Shown piece after piece: positions 1-6,322 of a DNA stretch of 13,181 bases; the stretch's first letter is position 1, and the number at the start of each line of letters is the position of its first letter. Location: NCBI GenBank assembly GCA_012797575.1, contig JAAZOW010000122.1, forward strand, positions 1 through 13,181, in the 5' to 3' direction. The stretch comes from Methanomicrobiales archaeon (GTDB lineage Archaea > Halobacteriota > Methanomicrobia > Methanomicrobiales > Methanoculleaceae). The notes below the pieces were generated by a model. It saw nothing but the letters and a program-made list of their open reading frames with translations, ran no database searches and was not told the DNA's origin. The position numbers and the translations under genes were made by a program.

Positions 1-43
1 AAAATAGAGCTACCCCGTATAGGCCACGCCGTGAGGTAACGAG

Positions 44-280
44 ATGGCACGAACGATATCTGTTGTGAAATGGGAGAGTGAACAGGACGTTGATAACGCC
101 GTTGGAGACATCAAAGGCGAGATGGAGCGCCTGGGTGGGCTTTCCAAGGATACTGAGCGGGCGATGCAGCATTCGCTCCTGGTGGCCGACCCCGATCTCG
201 CGAACCACTTCCTTCGGATGGTCAAAGAAAATGCCCCTGATGCGATGCGCTACTTCGAGGAGCGCGGCGGTGGGGCGTGA
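44..280 (+). CDS. small hypothetical protein, 78 aa
   Basis: I do not recognise the family. The ATG at 44 is preceded by GAGGT at 33-37 with a 6-nt spacer, which is a good archaeal ribosome site and the main reason to believe the gene. The product is soluble and charged. It has no signal peptide, membrane segment or cysteine. The N-terminus (residues 1-10) looks like a beta strand, and the rest looks largely helical, with many E, D, R and M residues. A Gly-rich tail ends the protein. It converges on the DUF362 gene across a 212-bp hairpin-rich gap. The window starts only 43 bp upstream, so its promoter and any operon partners on the left cannot be judged. No function is proposed. Confidence 0.6.
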   Translation: MARTISVVKWESEQDVDNAVGDIKGEMERLGGLSKDTERAMQHSLLVADPDLANHFLRMVKENAPDAMRYFEERGGGA

Positions 281-322
281 GCCAGGGACAAGATCGGCAA
301 CTCGTAGAATCGCAGTGGTCCA

Positions 323-353
323 GGGGAGATGAGATCGAAGCTTGAGTCTCCCC
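323..353. repeat. inverted repeat, 7-bp stem
   Basis: GGGGAGA at 323-329 is perfectly complementary to TCTCCCC at 347-353, with a 17-nt loop. It lies 43 bp past the stop of the small plus-strand gene, where a 3' end structure would be expected. Confidence 0.4.
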
Positions 354-362
354 TCTCCCGGA

Positions 363-395
363 GGATGACTGCCAGGCCTCGGGAGGCAGCCATCC
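363..395. repeat. inverted repeat, 11-bp stem with one mismatch
   Basis: GGATGACTGCC (363-373) and GGCAGCCATCC (385-395) form an 11-bp stem with a single A/C mismatch and an 11-nt loop. The loop can itself partly fold (GCCT with AGGC). This is the strongest hairpin in the gap between the convergent genes and may act as a terminator or mRNA end. Confidence 0.45.
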
Positions 396-492
396 GCATG
401 GACCCGAACGGGTACCAGAGATACCGGGTATGCAGGATACGCTCTCCTCACCCTGAACTCAAGAGTCCTCCGTCGAAGTCTCGTGCTCTGCC

Positions 493-1596
493 TCACACCT
501 CGATCAGCCGGTACGACGCATCGCCCAGGCCGATACTTGCAGCATAGGCGACCTGATAGCCAGCATCCGTGTAGTCCCAGATCCCCCCGAACTTATCCTC
601 TCCCGGAGCAAGATTCCCCTCAAGCGCTGTCCGGGCAAGCCCACGCTGGCTGTTGACGAGATCGAGACTTGCGTGGTCGATAGCGACCGGGTCGGTTGAG
701 GCAAGGATCCCGATATCGGGGACGATCGCCGCATCGCTCCAGGGGACACAGTCGCAATCAGGGGTGATGTTGAGGAGGAAGTTGATGTAGCCCACCCGTC
801 CGGATTTGCCGATGACGGCACCGAGGGCGTACTCGCAGAGTCGTTCGAGGAACGGCCGGATCTCGGTGGTCCAATCAAACTCGATCGCCCCCTCCGGGCA
901 GGAGCGCATGCAGTCGCCACACCCGACACAGCGTTCGGGGTTGAGCTGTGCCCGCCCCTCGACGATCGTCATAGCCGCCTGTGGGCATACCCGGGTGCAC
1001 TTCCCGCATCCGCCGCACCGCTCGACGTCCACGAGCGGCCGGCCCACGTGCTGTTCTGCCTTCCCTGAGGGCGGCGCGCAACCCATCGCCAGGTTCTTGA
1101 TCGCGCCACCAAATCCTGCAAGGTCGTGGCCCTTGACGTGCGAGAGGACGATCATGCTCCCGGCGGCGAGGATATCCCCGGCAATCCTGACGTTCTGAAA
1201 ATGTCTCCTGTTGACCGCGACCTCAGACCAGTGGTCTCCCTGGAGCCCGTCGGCGATGATCACCGGAGCGTCGACCACCGCGTAGCAAAACCCGTGCTCG
1301 ATGGCGGTGATGGTGTGCCTGACGGCATCCATCCTGCTCCCCGCATAGAGGGTTCCGGTATCGGTGATGAACGGATGCGCTCCCTGTTCCTTGACCTTAT
1401 CGACCACCTGACGGGCGAAGATCGGGTGTAGGTAGGTATCGCATCCCCGCTCCCCAACGTGCAGTTTGATAGCCGTAAGGTCCCCGGGCTGGACAACCTC
1501 ACCAAACCCGGCCGCGTCGAAAAGGCGACGGATCTTCTGGGATCTGCTCTCACGGGGGTTTCTTGCCCGGAGGCTTGCGAAATAGACGTCAGCCAT
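493..1596 (-). CDS. DUF362 protein with two [4Fe-4S] ferredoxin motifs (COG2768-like)
   Basis: A 367-aa cytoplasmic iron-sulfur protein of unknown reaction. A DUF362 domain is split around a dicluster ferredoxin insert. The N-terminal part carries KLHVGERG (44-51) and the family segment KGHDLAGFGGAIKNLAMG (155-172). Two CxxCxxCxxxCP motifs follow: Cys194, 197, 200, 204 and Cys223, 226, 229, 233. The C-terminal part has DPVAIDHASLDLVN (302-315). The two intact cluster motifs imply two [4Fe-4S] clusters and a role in electron transfer or redox catalysis, but the substrate is unknown. The ATG at 1596 has GAGG about 12 nt upstream. The gene lies 62 bp downstream of the lipoprotein gene on the same strand. 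A weak TATA-like CCTTATCC (minus strand, 1637-1644) could give it its own promoter. Family assignment is firm; function is not. Confidence 0.9.
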   Translation of the reverse strand: MADVYFASLRARNPRESRSQKIRRLFDAAGFGEVVQPGDLTAIKLHVGERGCDTYLHPIFARQVVDKVKEQGAHPFITDTGTLYAGSRMDAVRHTITAIEHGFCYAVVDAPVIIADGLQGDHWSEVAVNRRHFQNVRIAGDILAAGSMIVLSHVKGHDLAGFGGAIKNLAMGCAPPSGKAEQHVGRPLVDVERCGGCGKCTRVCPQAAMTIVEGRAQLNPERCVGCGDCMRSCPEGAIEFDWTTEIRPFLERLCEYALGAVIGKSGRVGYINFLLNITPDCDCVPWSDAAIVPDIGILASTDPVAIDHASLDLVNSQRGLARTALEGNLAPGEDKFGGIWDYTDAGYQVAYAASIGLGDASYRLIEV

Positions 1597-1636
1597 CGTC
1601 GTCTGAATCCTCTACAGGTAGTCTCGGATCGACAGG

Positions 1637-1644
1637 GGATAAGG
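1637..1644 (-). promoter_or_regulatory. possible weak TATA box for the DUF362 gene
   Basis: On the minus strand the sequence reads CCTTATCC, about 41 nt before the DUF362 ATG. That would put a transcript start near 1615 with a short leader. The match to the archaeal TATA consensus is partial, so read-through from the ABC operon is equally likely. Confidence 0.25.
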
Positions 1645-1658
1645 ATTGTGCCCGCCGG

Positions 1659-2549
1659 TCAGAGCCCCGCGAGATTGATGTCTCCATTTGAGGTGACGAT
1701 GGTTATCGTCGGTCCCCCGGCACCGAGAGACCCCAAGACCGATGTCTCCGTCGACTCACTGACCCTGAGCGGGAGGTCTCGGATTGCTATCCTGCCGTTC
1801 GAGGTGGTGGCGATCACCCGGGCGTTCAGATCTTTTGCAATACGGAGCGTTATCTCACCGTTGCTTGTCGATATCACCACATCGCCGGGGATGGCGGAGA
1901 TCTCAGCTGATATTGGACCGTTTGACGCCTGCAGATCCCCAACTCCTCCGGACCTCTCCACCATGATCCCATCGTTGCTCGTCTTTGCTGTCACGTAGCC
2001 CTCGACACCCGAGAGATTGATCCAGCCGTTCGATGTGACCGCCGTGAGATCGCCTCCCGGGGCACCATCCACGATCACAGGGCCGTTTGACGTATGGATC
2101 TCTGTCCCGGCCACCTGCACCCCCTGGAGTCTAATTTGGCCGTTTGAGGTATCTATCCCCCGCAGGACAACATCCGCCGGTATCTGTATCGTGTAGTCCA
2201 CGCTCACCCGGGCGTTCATGCCGGTATACACGGTCCAGATCAGGATGGGGTCGTTCTCTGTCACTTCAATCCTGGCCTTTTCAAGTTCGGCTCGGCCATA
2301 GAAAGTCCGTTTGACTGCCGTAACAGCAACGTAGTCCTCCTCCCAGATACCCATATCCACGCCCCCGTTCCGATTGACCACAGCAAGATCGCCCCCGGGC
2401 TTTGCCGGGACTTCCCGATTGAACTTCTCTGTCTCCTCAGGCCCCAGAACCCCGGTGCACCCCGACAGCATGACGATGGCGACGATCAGCACCGCCAGCG
2501 CCACGTAGATGACATCCCTCATCTCCGCCCCTCTCGCGATCTCCCTCAT
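1659..2549 (-). CDS. DUF4097-type repeat lipoprotein
   Basis: A 296-aa predicted surface lipoprotein. The N-terminus has a hydrophobic stretch ending in a lipobox (LSGC, Cys31), so the mature protein should be lipid-anchored outside the membrane. After an N-terminal beta region (about 45-130) comes a run of TSNG-like turns at residues 134, 153, 172, 190, 209, 228, 249 and 286. The period is close to 19 residues, typical of the right-handed beta-solenoid DUF4097/adhesin-like family. The start used here (ATG 2549) overlaps the permease stop by ATGA, which suggests translational coupling. An in-frame ATG at 2522 would give a more typical 21-residue signal and is a real alternative. It is probably the third gene of the ABC operon, perhaps an accessory or envelope-sensing subunit. 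That role is inferred from position. Confidence 0.8.
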   Translation of the reverse strand: MREIARGAEMRDVIYVALAVLIVAIVMLSGCTGVLGPEETEKFNREVPAKPGGDLAVVNRNGGVDMGIWEEDYVAVTAVKRTFYGRAELEKARIEVTENDPILIWTVYTGMNARVSVDYTIQIPADVVLRGIDTSNGQIRLQGVQVAGTEIHTSNGPVIVDGAPGGDLTAVTSNGWINLSGVEGYVTAKTSNDGIMVERSGGVGDLQASNGPISAEISAIPGDVVISTSNGEITLRIAKDLNARVIATTSNGRIAIRDLPLRVSESTETSVLGSLGAGGPTITIVTSNGDINLAGL

Positions 2550-3382
2550 GTTACCACCGCCCGCAGAAATGCTTGTCGGGCGAGGAGGTACATCACCGCC
2601 GCAAAGACCACCAGGTAGGAGAATGAGAGGAGGATATCGGTTGGGGTGGAGGTGTAGCGGGCCCCGACAGCGAAGAACTCGCTCCCGAGGGCGAAGTAGC
2701 GAACCCCGTTGACCAGATGGGTCAGGGGGTTGTAGGTTGAGAGCGCCTGCAGGAGCTCCGGGAAAGCCTGGATCGGGTAGAGGGCATTTGAGACGAAGAA
2801 GAGCGGTAGCGTAAGGAGTGTGATGATCCCCTGCAGCCCTTCAGGGCTCTCGAGGCGCATGGATATGTTCGAGGAGAAGAGGAGAAACCCGAGCGAGAAG
2901 ATGGCGACGAATACGAATATACCAAGGATTGATACGACGATCCGGAGAGGCGAAAATCCCGGGAAGAACTCGACCCCGAGGAGGAGCCCAAACACCATGA
3001 TGATCGCCACCTGGATAAACGACTTTGTCATACCCGAGAGGCTCACCCCCAGCATGATATGGGTCCGTGGCATGGGGCTTGCGAGCATCTCCCGCATCAA
3101 CCCCCAGTTTTTATCAAAGAGGAGGCTGATTCCTCCAAAGAGGCTCGTAAAGAGGGTTGTCATCGCGATCACCCCGGCGGCCATGAAGGTGAGGTAATCG
3201 ACTGCTATGACGCCCGGTGGGATCGGGATATCGGAGGTGAACCGGCTGAAGTTCGAAGACATCGCGACACCGAAGAACGCCATCCAGAGGGCTGGCTGCA
3301 GAAGCGATGACAGGAGTTGTGTCCTGAACCTGACAAACCTGATCATCTCCCGCCAGTAGACGGTGAGAAACTTCCATGCCAC
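2546..3382 (-). CDS. ABC-2 type transporter permease (DrrB-like)
   Basis: A 278-aa integral membrane protein forming the channel of an ABC-2 exporter. About six hydrophobic segments are visible, near residues 25-43, 62-86, 114-140, 146-172, 183-207 and 247-270. A conserved ABC-2 stretch with NPLTHLVNGVRYFALG precedes the last segment. The length is normal for the NodJ/DrrB family. The start is a GTG at 3382. GGGGCGTGA, which includes the ATPase stop, sits 7 nt upstream as ribosome site, and a nearby ATG (3377) is out of frame. The gene follows the ATPase gene by 7 nt and overlaps the lipoprotein gene by 4 nt, so the three are almost certainly one operon. The substrate cannot be read from sequence; drugs, lipids or polysaccharide are known for the family. 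Confidence 0.9.
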   Translation of the reverse strand: MAWKFLTVYWREMIRFVRFRTQLLSSLLQPALWMAFFGVAMSSNFSRFTSDIPIPPGVIAVDYLTFMAAGVIAMTTLFTSLFGGISLLFDKNWGLMREMLASPMPRTHIMLGVSLSGMTKSFIQVAIIMVFGLLLGVEFFPGFSPLRIVVSILGIFVFVAIFSLGFLLFSSNISMRLESPEGLQGIITLLTLPLFFVSNALYPIQAFPELLQALSTYNPLTHLVNGVRYFALGSEFFAVGARYTSTPTDILLSFSYLVVFAAVMYLLARQAFLRAVVT

Positions 3383-3389
3383 TCTCTAT

Positions 3390-4340
3390 TCACGCCCCTG
3401 TGTCACGAAGCTCCCTGCCAGTGTAGTGGACGAAGACGTCGTCCATCGTCGGCTTCTTGAGGTTCACGCTCGAGATCTCGATGCCGGCGTCCCGCACCCG
3501 CTCGACAATCCGCGGGAGGCAATGGCTCCCATCGGTTGATATCGTTATCGAGAGACCACGGAGTGAGTCGGTGATCGATCGAATATCCCCGACCCCTTGG
3601 AGGACCTCCCGTGCTTTCGTGTCGTCCACAGTCTCCAGGTAGACGACATCCTCACCAAGGCTGCTCTTCAGTTCGTCCGGGGTGCCGGTGGTGACTATCC
3701 GACCGTGGTCGATGATGCTGATCCGATCTGAGAGCATATCAGCCTCTTCCATGTAGTGTGTCGTCAAAAATATTGTTGTCCCGGCTGCATTCACCTGCCG
3801 TATGTAATCCCACATCCGTATCCGGGTCTGGGGGTCAAGCCCCGACGTCGGTTCATCCAGGAAGAGGACTTCCGGTCTGGTCATCAGTCCCCGTGCGATC
3901 TCGAGCCGACGTTTCATACCGCCGGAGAGATTCTTTGTCCGCTCGTCTCTCTTGGACTCGAGCTCCACCACCCTGAGCATATCGGCAATCCGTTGCCTCC
4001 GCTCGCCGCGTGGGATCGAGTAGAGCCGTCCATGGAACTCCATCGTCTCCCAGACCGTGAGATCACGATCCAACACCTCATCCTGAAAGACGATGCCGAT
4101 GGACTTTCTGACCTTATCAGGCTCTCGTGCGACGTCGTAGCCAGCCACCTGTACCATGCCCGTCTGGGGAGGGAGGAGGGTCGTCAGGATGTTGATGGTG
4201 GTGCTCTTCCCCGCGCCGTTGGGGCCGAGGAAGGAGAAGATCTCGCCTTTCCGAACGCTGAAAGTGATACCGCGCACTGCCTTGATACCGTTAAATGTGT
4301 GTTCAAGATCCCTCACTTCGATTATGTCCGCGCCTTCCAT
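3390..4340 (-). CDS. ABC transporter ATP-binding protein (DrrA-like)
   Basis: A 316-aa ATPase that powers the adjacent permease at the inner face of the membrane. All nucleotide-binding motifs are intact: Walker A GPNGAGKST (39-47), Q-loop Gln86, signature LSGGM (137-141), Walker B VLFLDEP with catalytic Glu162 (157-163), D-loop SGLD (165-168) and H-loop His194. The roughly 100-residue C-terminal extension ends with KKPTMDDVFVHYTGRELRD, typical of the DrrA/CcmA-like daunorubicin-resistance group. The ATG at 4340 is preceded on the minus strand by GGGTGG about 6 nt away. It is the first gene of the minus-strand operon, with a plausible promoter near 4395-4410. Substrate unknown. Confidence 0.94.
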   Translation of the reverse strand: MEGADIIEVRDLEHTFNGIKAVRGITFSVRKGEIFSFLGPNGAGKSTTINILTTLLPPQTGMVQVAGYDVAREPDKVRKSIGIVFQDEVLDRDLTVWETMEFHGRLYSIPRGERRQRIADMLRVVELESKRDERTKNLSGGMKRRLEIARGLMTRPEVLFLDEPTSGLDPQTRIRMWDYIRQVNAAGTTIFLTTHYMEEADMLSDRISIIDHGRIVTTGTPDELKSSLGEDVVYLETVDDTKAREVLQGVGDIRSITDSLRGLSITISTDGSHCLPRIVERVRDAGIEISSVNLKKPTMDDVFVHYTGRELRDTGA

Positions 4341-4394
4341 CGCCTGCCACCCAGATCCTGCCCAGTGCGTGATGTACCTCCATGGGCAGTGCGG

Positions 4395-4410
4395 TCATAT
4401 TTCCTTTTCC
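4395..4410 (-). promoter_or_regulatory. probable promoter of the ABC operon
   Basis: On the minus strand a purine-rich BRE-like GGAAAAGG (4410-4403) is followed directly by a TATA-like AAATATGA (4402-4395). The expected transcript start is near 4372, about 30 nt before the ATPase ATG. This is an AT-rich island in otherwise GC-rich DNA, which supports the call. Confidence 0.5.
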
Positions 4411-4481
4411 CTTCCAGGATGTGTTGATCGACGTGATTGCGCGCCCGCTTCTTCCGGAAAATCTCTGGAGAAAAACCCGGC

Positions 4482-4514
4482 TATCCACCCTCTGGCGGCC
4501 CGTCAGAGTGGATA
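4482..4514. repeat. inverted repeat in the ABC / deiminase intergenic region
   Basis: TATCCACCCTCTG (4482-4494) pairs with CAGAGTGGATA (4504-4514). This gives an 11-bp stem with a 2-nt bulge and a 9-nt loop. It lies upstream of both divergent transcripts, so it could be a protein-binding site, a terminator or part of an unrecognised RNA. Confidence 0.5.
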
Positions 4515-4527
4515 CCCTGAAATACCA

Positions 4528-4542
4528 GAGTTGTTTCAACTC
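4528..4542. repeat. short perfect inverted repeat GAGTTG-TTT-CAACTC
   Basis: Two perfect 6-bp arms are separated by 3 nt and followed by AAAA on the plus strand. It starts 13 bp after the previous inverted repeat. The symmetry fits a dimeric regulator site or a small hairpin. No function can be assigned from sequence. Confidence 0.45.
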
Positions 4543-4829
4543 AAAATCCCCCGGACTCACATGCCGATGATCCTGATGTATGGGCAGGGGTCGGGCGGGG
4601 TCTTTTGGCGGCCACGGAGATCCGGTCCATGCAGGTTACGCTTACTCTTCTCCTCCCCTCGCCTGGGTTGGTGCCTGCCACGGCTACAGATCCGCCCCTG
4701 GCCAGTGGTGCCCTCAACCCGGCTCTGGCGGGATTGAACCGCTCTTTTGCGGTGTATCGTGCGCGCAAAGGCCCGGAACAGCTGCATCTGCCTGCTCCCG
4801 GGATGGGTGGGCGGCTGGTCCACGACAGA

Positions 4830-4895
4830 TTTATCCATTTTCCAGGGAGAAATATCCTGATTGGAGTGCCAACGGATGCATCGATACATAAAAAT
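4830..4895 (+). promoter_or_regulatory. AT-rich candidate promoter zone for the arginine deiminase operon
   Basis: Three TATA-like elements occur in an AT-rich patch: TTTATCCA (4830-4837), GAGAAATATCC (4847-4857) and a TACATAAAAATCC stretch starting about 4884. Depending on which is used, the deiminase mRNA would have a leader of roughly 100-160 nt that could include the small peptide ORF at 4876-5013. I cannot decide between them. Confidence 0.35.
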
Positions 4896-5013
4896 CCTTC
4901 TCTACAGCCTGCTGGCGCTTGCCGTCTTTCCAGGCAGCAATTCAACCAGCGACGGACAGATGGGCCGGATACCCGCTACGGCAGCTGCCCCCGCTCTCCG
5001 GCAGGGGCGGTGA
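4876..5013 (+). CDS. possible 45-aa secreted or leader peptide upstream of arginine deiminase
   Basis: This short ORF starts at ATG 4876, preceded by GGAG at 4863-4866 (9-nt spacer). The product begins MHRYIKILLYSLLALAVF, a basic start plus hydrophobic core resembling a signal peptide, followed by a polar, Ala/Pro-rich tail to residue 45. Its TGA stop (5011-5013) lies inside GGCGGTGA, the ribosome site of the deiminase gene, so translation of the two could be coupled. It could be a real small exported peptide, a regulatory leader peptide, or chance. There is no family evidence. Confidence 0.3.
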   Translation: MHRYIKILLYSLLALAVFPGSNSTSDGQMGRIPATAAAPALRQGR

Positions 5014-5018
5014 ATTAG

Positions 5019-6317
5019 ATGGAAGCAAGGGTTCGGGCGGAGTGGGATAGGCTCCGGAGCGTCGTCATCCATCGTCCCGGGATCGAGATGTTCTTCGGGC
5101 TTCTGGACCCCTACGCGGTCCTCTACGAGCGGGCGTTCAGCCGCCGCGATGCGCGCCGGGAGCATGAGCACCTCGAAGACATCCTTCGTGAGGAGTTTGG
5201 GGTCCAGGTGTTGCGGCTCAAGGAGACCATCCTCGATGCCGCTGACCATGATCCGGTGGTCCGCCAGCGACTTGTCGACTGGGCGCAGGAGACTGTCACC
5301 ATCAGGGGTAGTCAGAGGGAGGTTGCAGAGGCCCGCCGGAATATGGAACAGAACGCCGATGCTCTGGATTCTCAGCATTTCTTTACCCTCCTCCTCGTAA
5401 GTCCGATCATCGAGGTGGACCGGGGACGCACCGGGTCCGGGGTGGATATCCGAATCATGGGACAGGGCCCGCTCACAAACCTCTACTTCATGCGCGACCA
5501 GCAGGCGGTGGCCGGCTGTGGTCTGGTCATCTCCCGGCTGGCAAAACCGCAGCGGTCCCGGGAGACTGAGATAACCCGATTCCTCTGGGAGATCCTCGGC
5601 ATCCCCGTAGCCGGGGTGGTGCAGGAGCCCGGAACCTTCGAGGGCGGAGACTTCATGCCGATGGGAGATTTCGCCCTCATCGGCACCGGGGATAGGACAA
5701 ATATGGATGGGATCCGCCAGTTCCTCGACTGCGCCACGGGTTTCGATGAGATCGGCGTCGTCCATCAGCCGGGACACCCGCTCATTCCGAGCAGCAGACC
5801 CGATCCAATGATCGATATGCACCTTGACACCTACTTCAATGTCGCAGGCAGCGGGATGGTGATCGGCTCGGAAGTTCTCCTCCGGCGGGCGCAGGTCGAG
5901 ATCTGCCACAGGACAGGCGAGGGGTATGTCCCCTCCAACGAGACCGTGACCCTCTACGACTACATCCGGTCGAAAGGTTTTGCGGTCATCGATCTCTCGA
6001 TCCTGGAACAGCTCTCCTATGCTGCAAACGTCCTCTGCGTGCGGGACGGCGTCATACTTGCGGTGGAGGGAGAAGAGGTGATGAGGACGGTGCTTGCGAA
6101 TCTGGAGCGGAAGGCCGCAATCGACGTAGCACGTTACGGGCGGCTTCTCCAGCACGCGCAGCAGGACTACCGCCGTATCAGGAACACCGGACGGTTCTTT
6201 CCCCATACGATAGAGTTCTCCCAGCATGGCATCGAGGTCTGCCCACTGCATCTCGAGAACCTGACCGGGGGTTACGGTGGTCCCCATTGCATGACCTGTG
6301 CGCTGGAGCGGGGGTGA
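5019..6317 (+). CDS. arcA: arginine deiminase
   Basis: This 432-aa cytoplasmic enzyme hydrolyses arginine to citrulline and ammonia. The guanidine-modifying enzyme motifs are all present: FMRD (157-160), EGGD (208-211), HLD (268-270) and GGPHCMT with nucleophile Cys424 near the C-terminus. The REHEHL segment near the N-terminus (47-52) is also typical. Bacterial enzymes usually read FTRD where this one has FMRD followed by Gln-Gln, a modest difference. The length is slightly above the usual 405-420 aa. The ATG at 5019 has an excellent ribosome site GGCGGTGA (5006-5013) 5 nt upstream. The carbamate kinase gene follows after 5 nt, which supports an arginine catabolic role. No ornithine carbamoyltransferase or arginine/ornithine exchanger gene is in the window. 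Confidence 0.92.
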   Translation: MEARVRAEWDRLRSVVIHRPGIEMFFGLLDPYAVLYERAFSRRDARREHEHLEDILREEFGVQVLRLKETILDAADHDPVVRQRLVDWAQETVTIRGSQREVAEARRNMEQNADALDSQHFFTLLLVSPIIEVDRGRTGSGVDIRIMGQGPLTNLYFMRDQQAVAGCGLVISRLAKPQRSRETEITRFLWEILGIPVAGVVQEPGTFEGGDFMPMGDFALIGTGDRTNMDGIRQFLDCATGFDEIGVVHQPGHPLIPSSRPDPMIDMHLDTYFNVAGSGMVIGSEVLLRRAQVEICHRTGEGYVPSNETVTLYDYIRSKGFAVIDLSILEQLSYAANVLCVRDGVILAVEGEEVMRTVLANLERKAAIDVARYGRLLQHAQQDYRRIRNTGRFFPHTIEFSQHGIEVCPLHLENLTGGYGGPHCMTCALERG

Positions 6318-6322
6318 ACAGG

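Larger units (their letters stand above)
281..492. other. convergent intergenic region with several inverted repeats
   Basis: No convincing gene lies in this stretch between two convergent genes. It holds several self-complementary segments. GGGGAGA (323-329) pairs with TCTCCCC (347-353). GGATGACTGCC (363-373) pairs with GGCAGCCATCC (385-395), with one mismatch in 11 bp. CTTGAGT (341-347) matches ACTCAAG (457-463) over a longer range. A bidirectional termination zone or a structured RNA are both possible. The usual archaeal U-rich termination run is absent. Confidence 0.4.
4411..4827. other. long intergenic stretch without a convincing gene
   Basis: This is most of the 678-bp region between the divergent ABC operon and the arginine deiminase gene. 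Reading frames exist on both strands, but they are low-complexity Arg/Pro/Ser-rich products without recognisable motifs or good ribosome sites, so none is called. The stretch contains the two inverted repeats listed separately (4482-4514 and 4528-4542). A decayed gene too divergent to recognise cannot be excluded. Confidence 0.4.

Noticed and set aside
4720..4745. tRNA T-arm-like sequence on the minus strand (GCGG TTCAATC CCGC)
   Set aside because: A 4-bp stem and 7-nt loop look right, but no matching acceptor, D-arm or anticodon arm can be built from the flanking bases.
4541..5018. Several 100-140-codon frames on both strands before arginine deiminase
   Set aside because: They are Arg/Pro/Ser-rich, overlap each other, lack good ribosome sites and show no motif.
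4902..6287. Long open frame on the minus strand (461 codons) opposite arginine deiminase
   Set aside because: It lies antisense to a gene with all catalytic motifs in place, has no recognisable domain, and is explained by GC-rich codon use.
6287..6322. Upstream in-frame start for carbamate kinase
   Set aside because: It would add 12 residues encoded within the arginine deiminase gene. The ATG at 6323 has an ideal ribosome site and begins at the usual family N-terminus.
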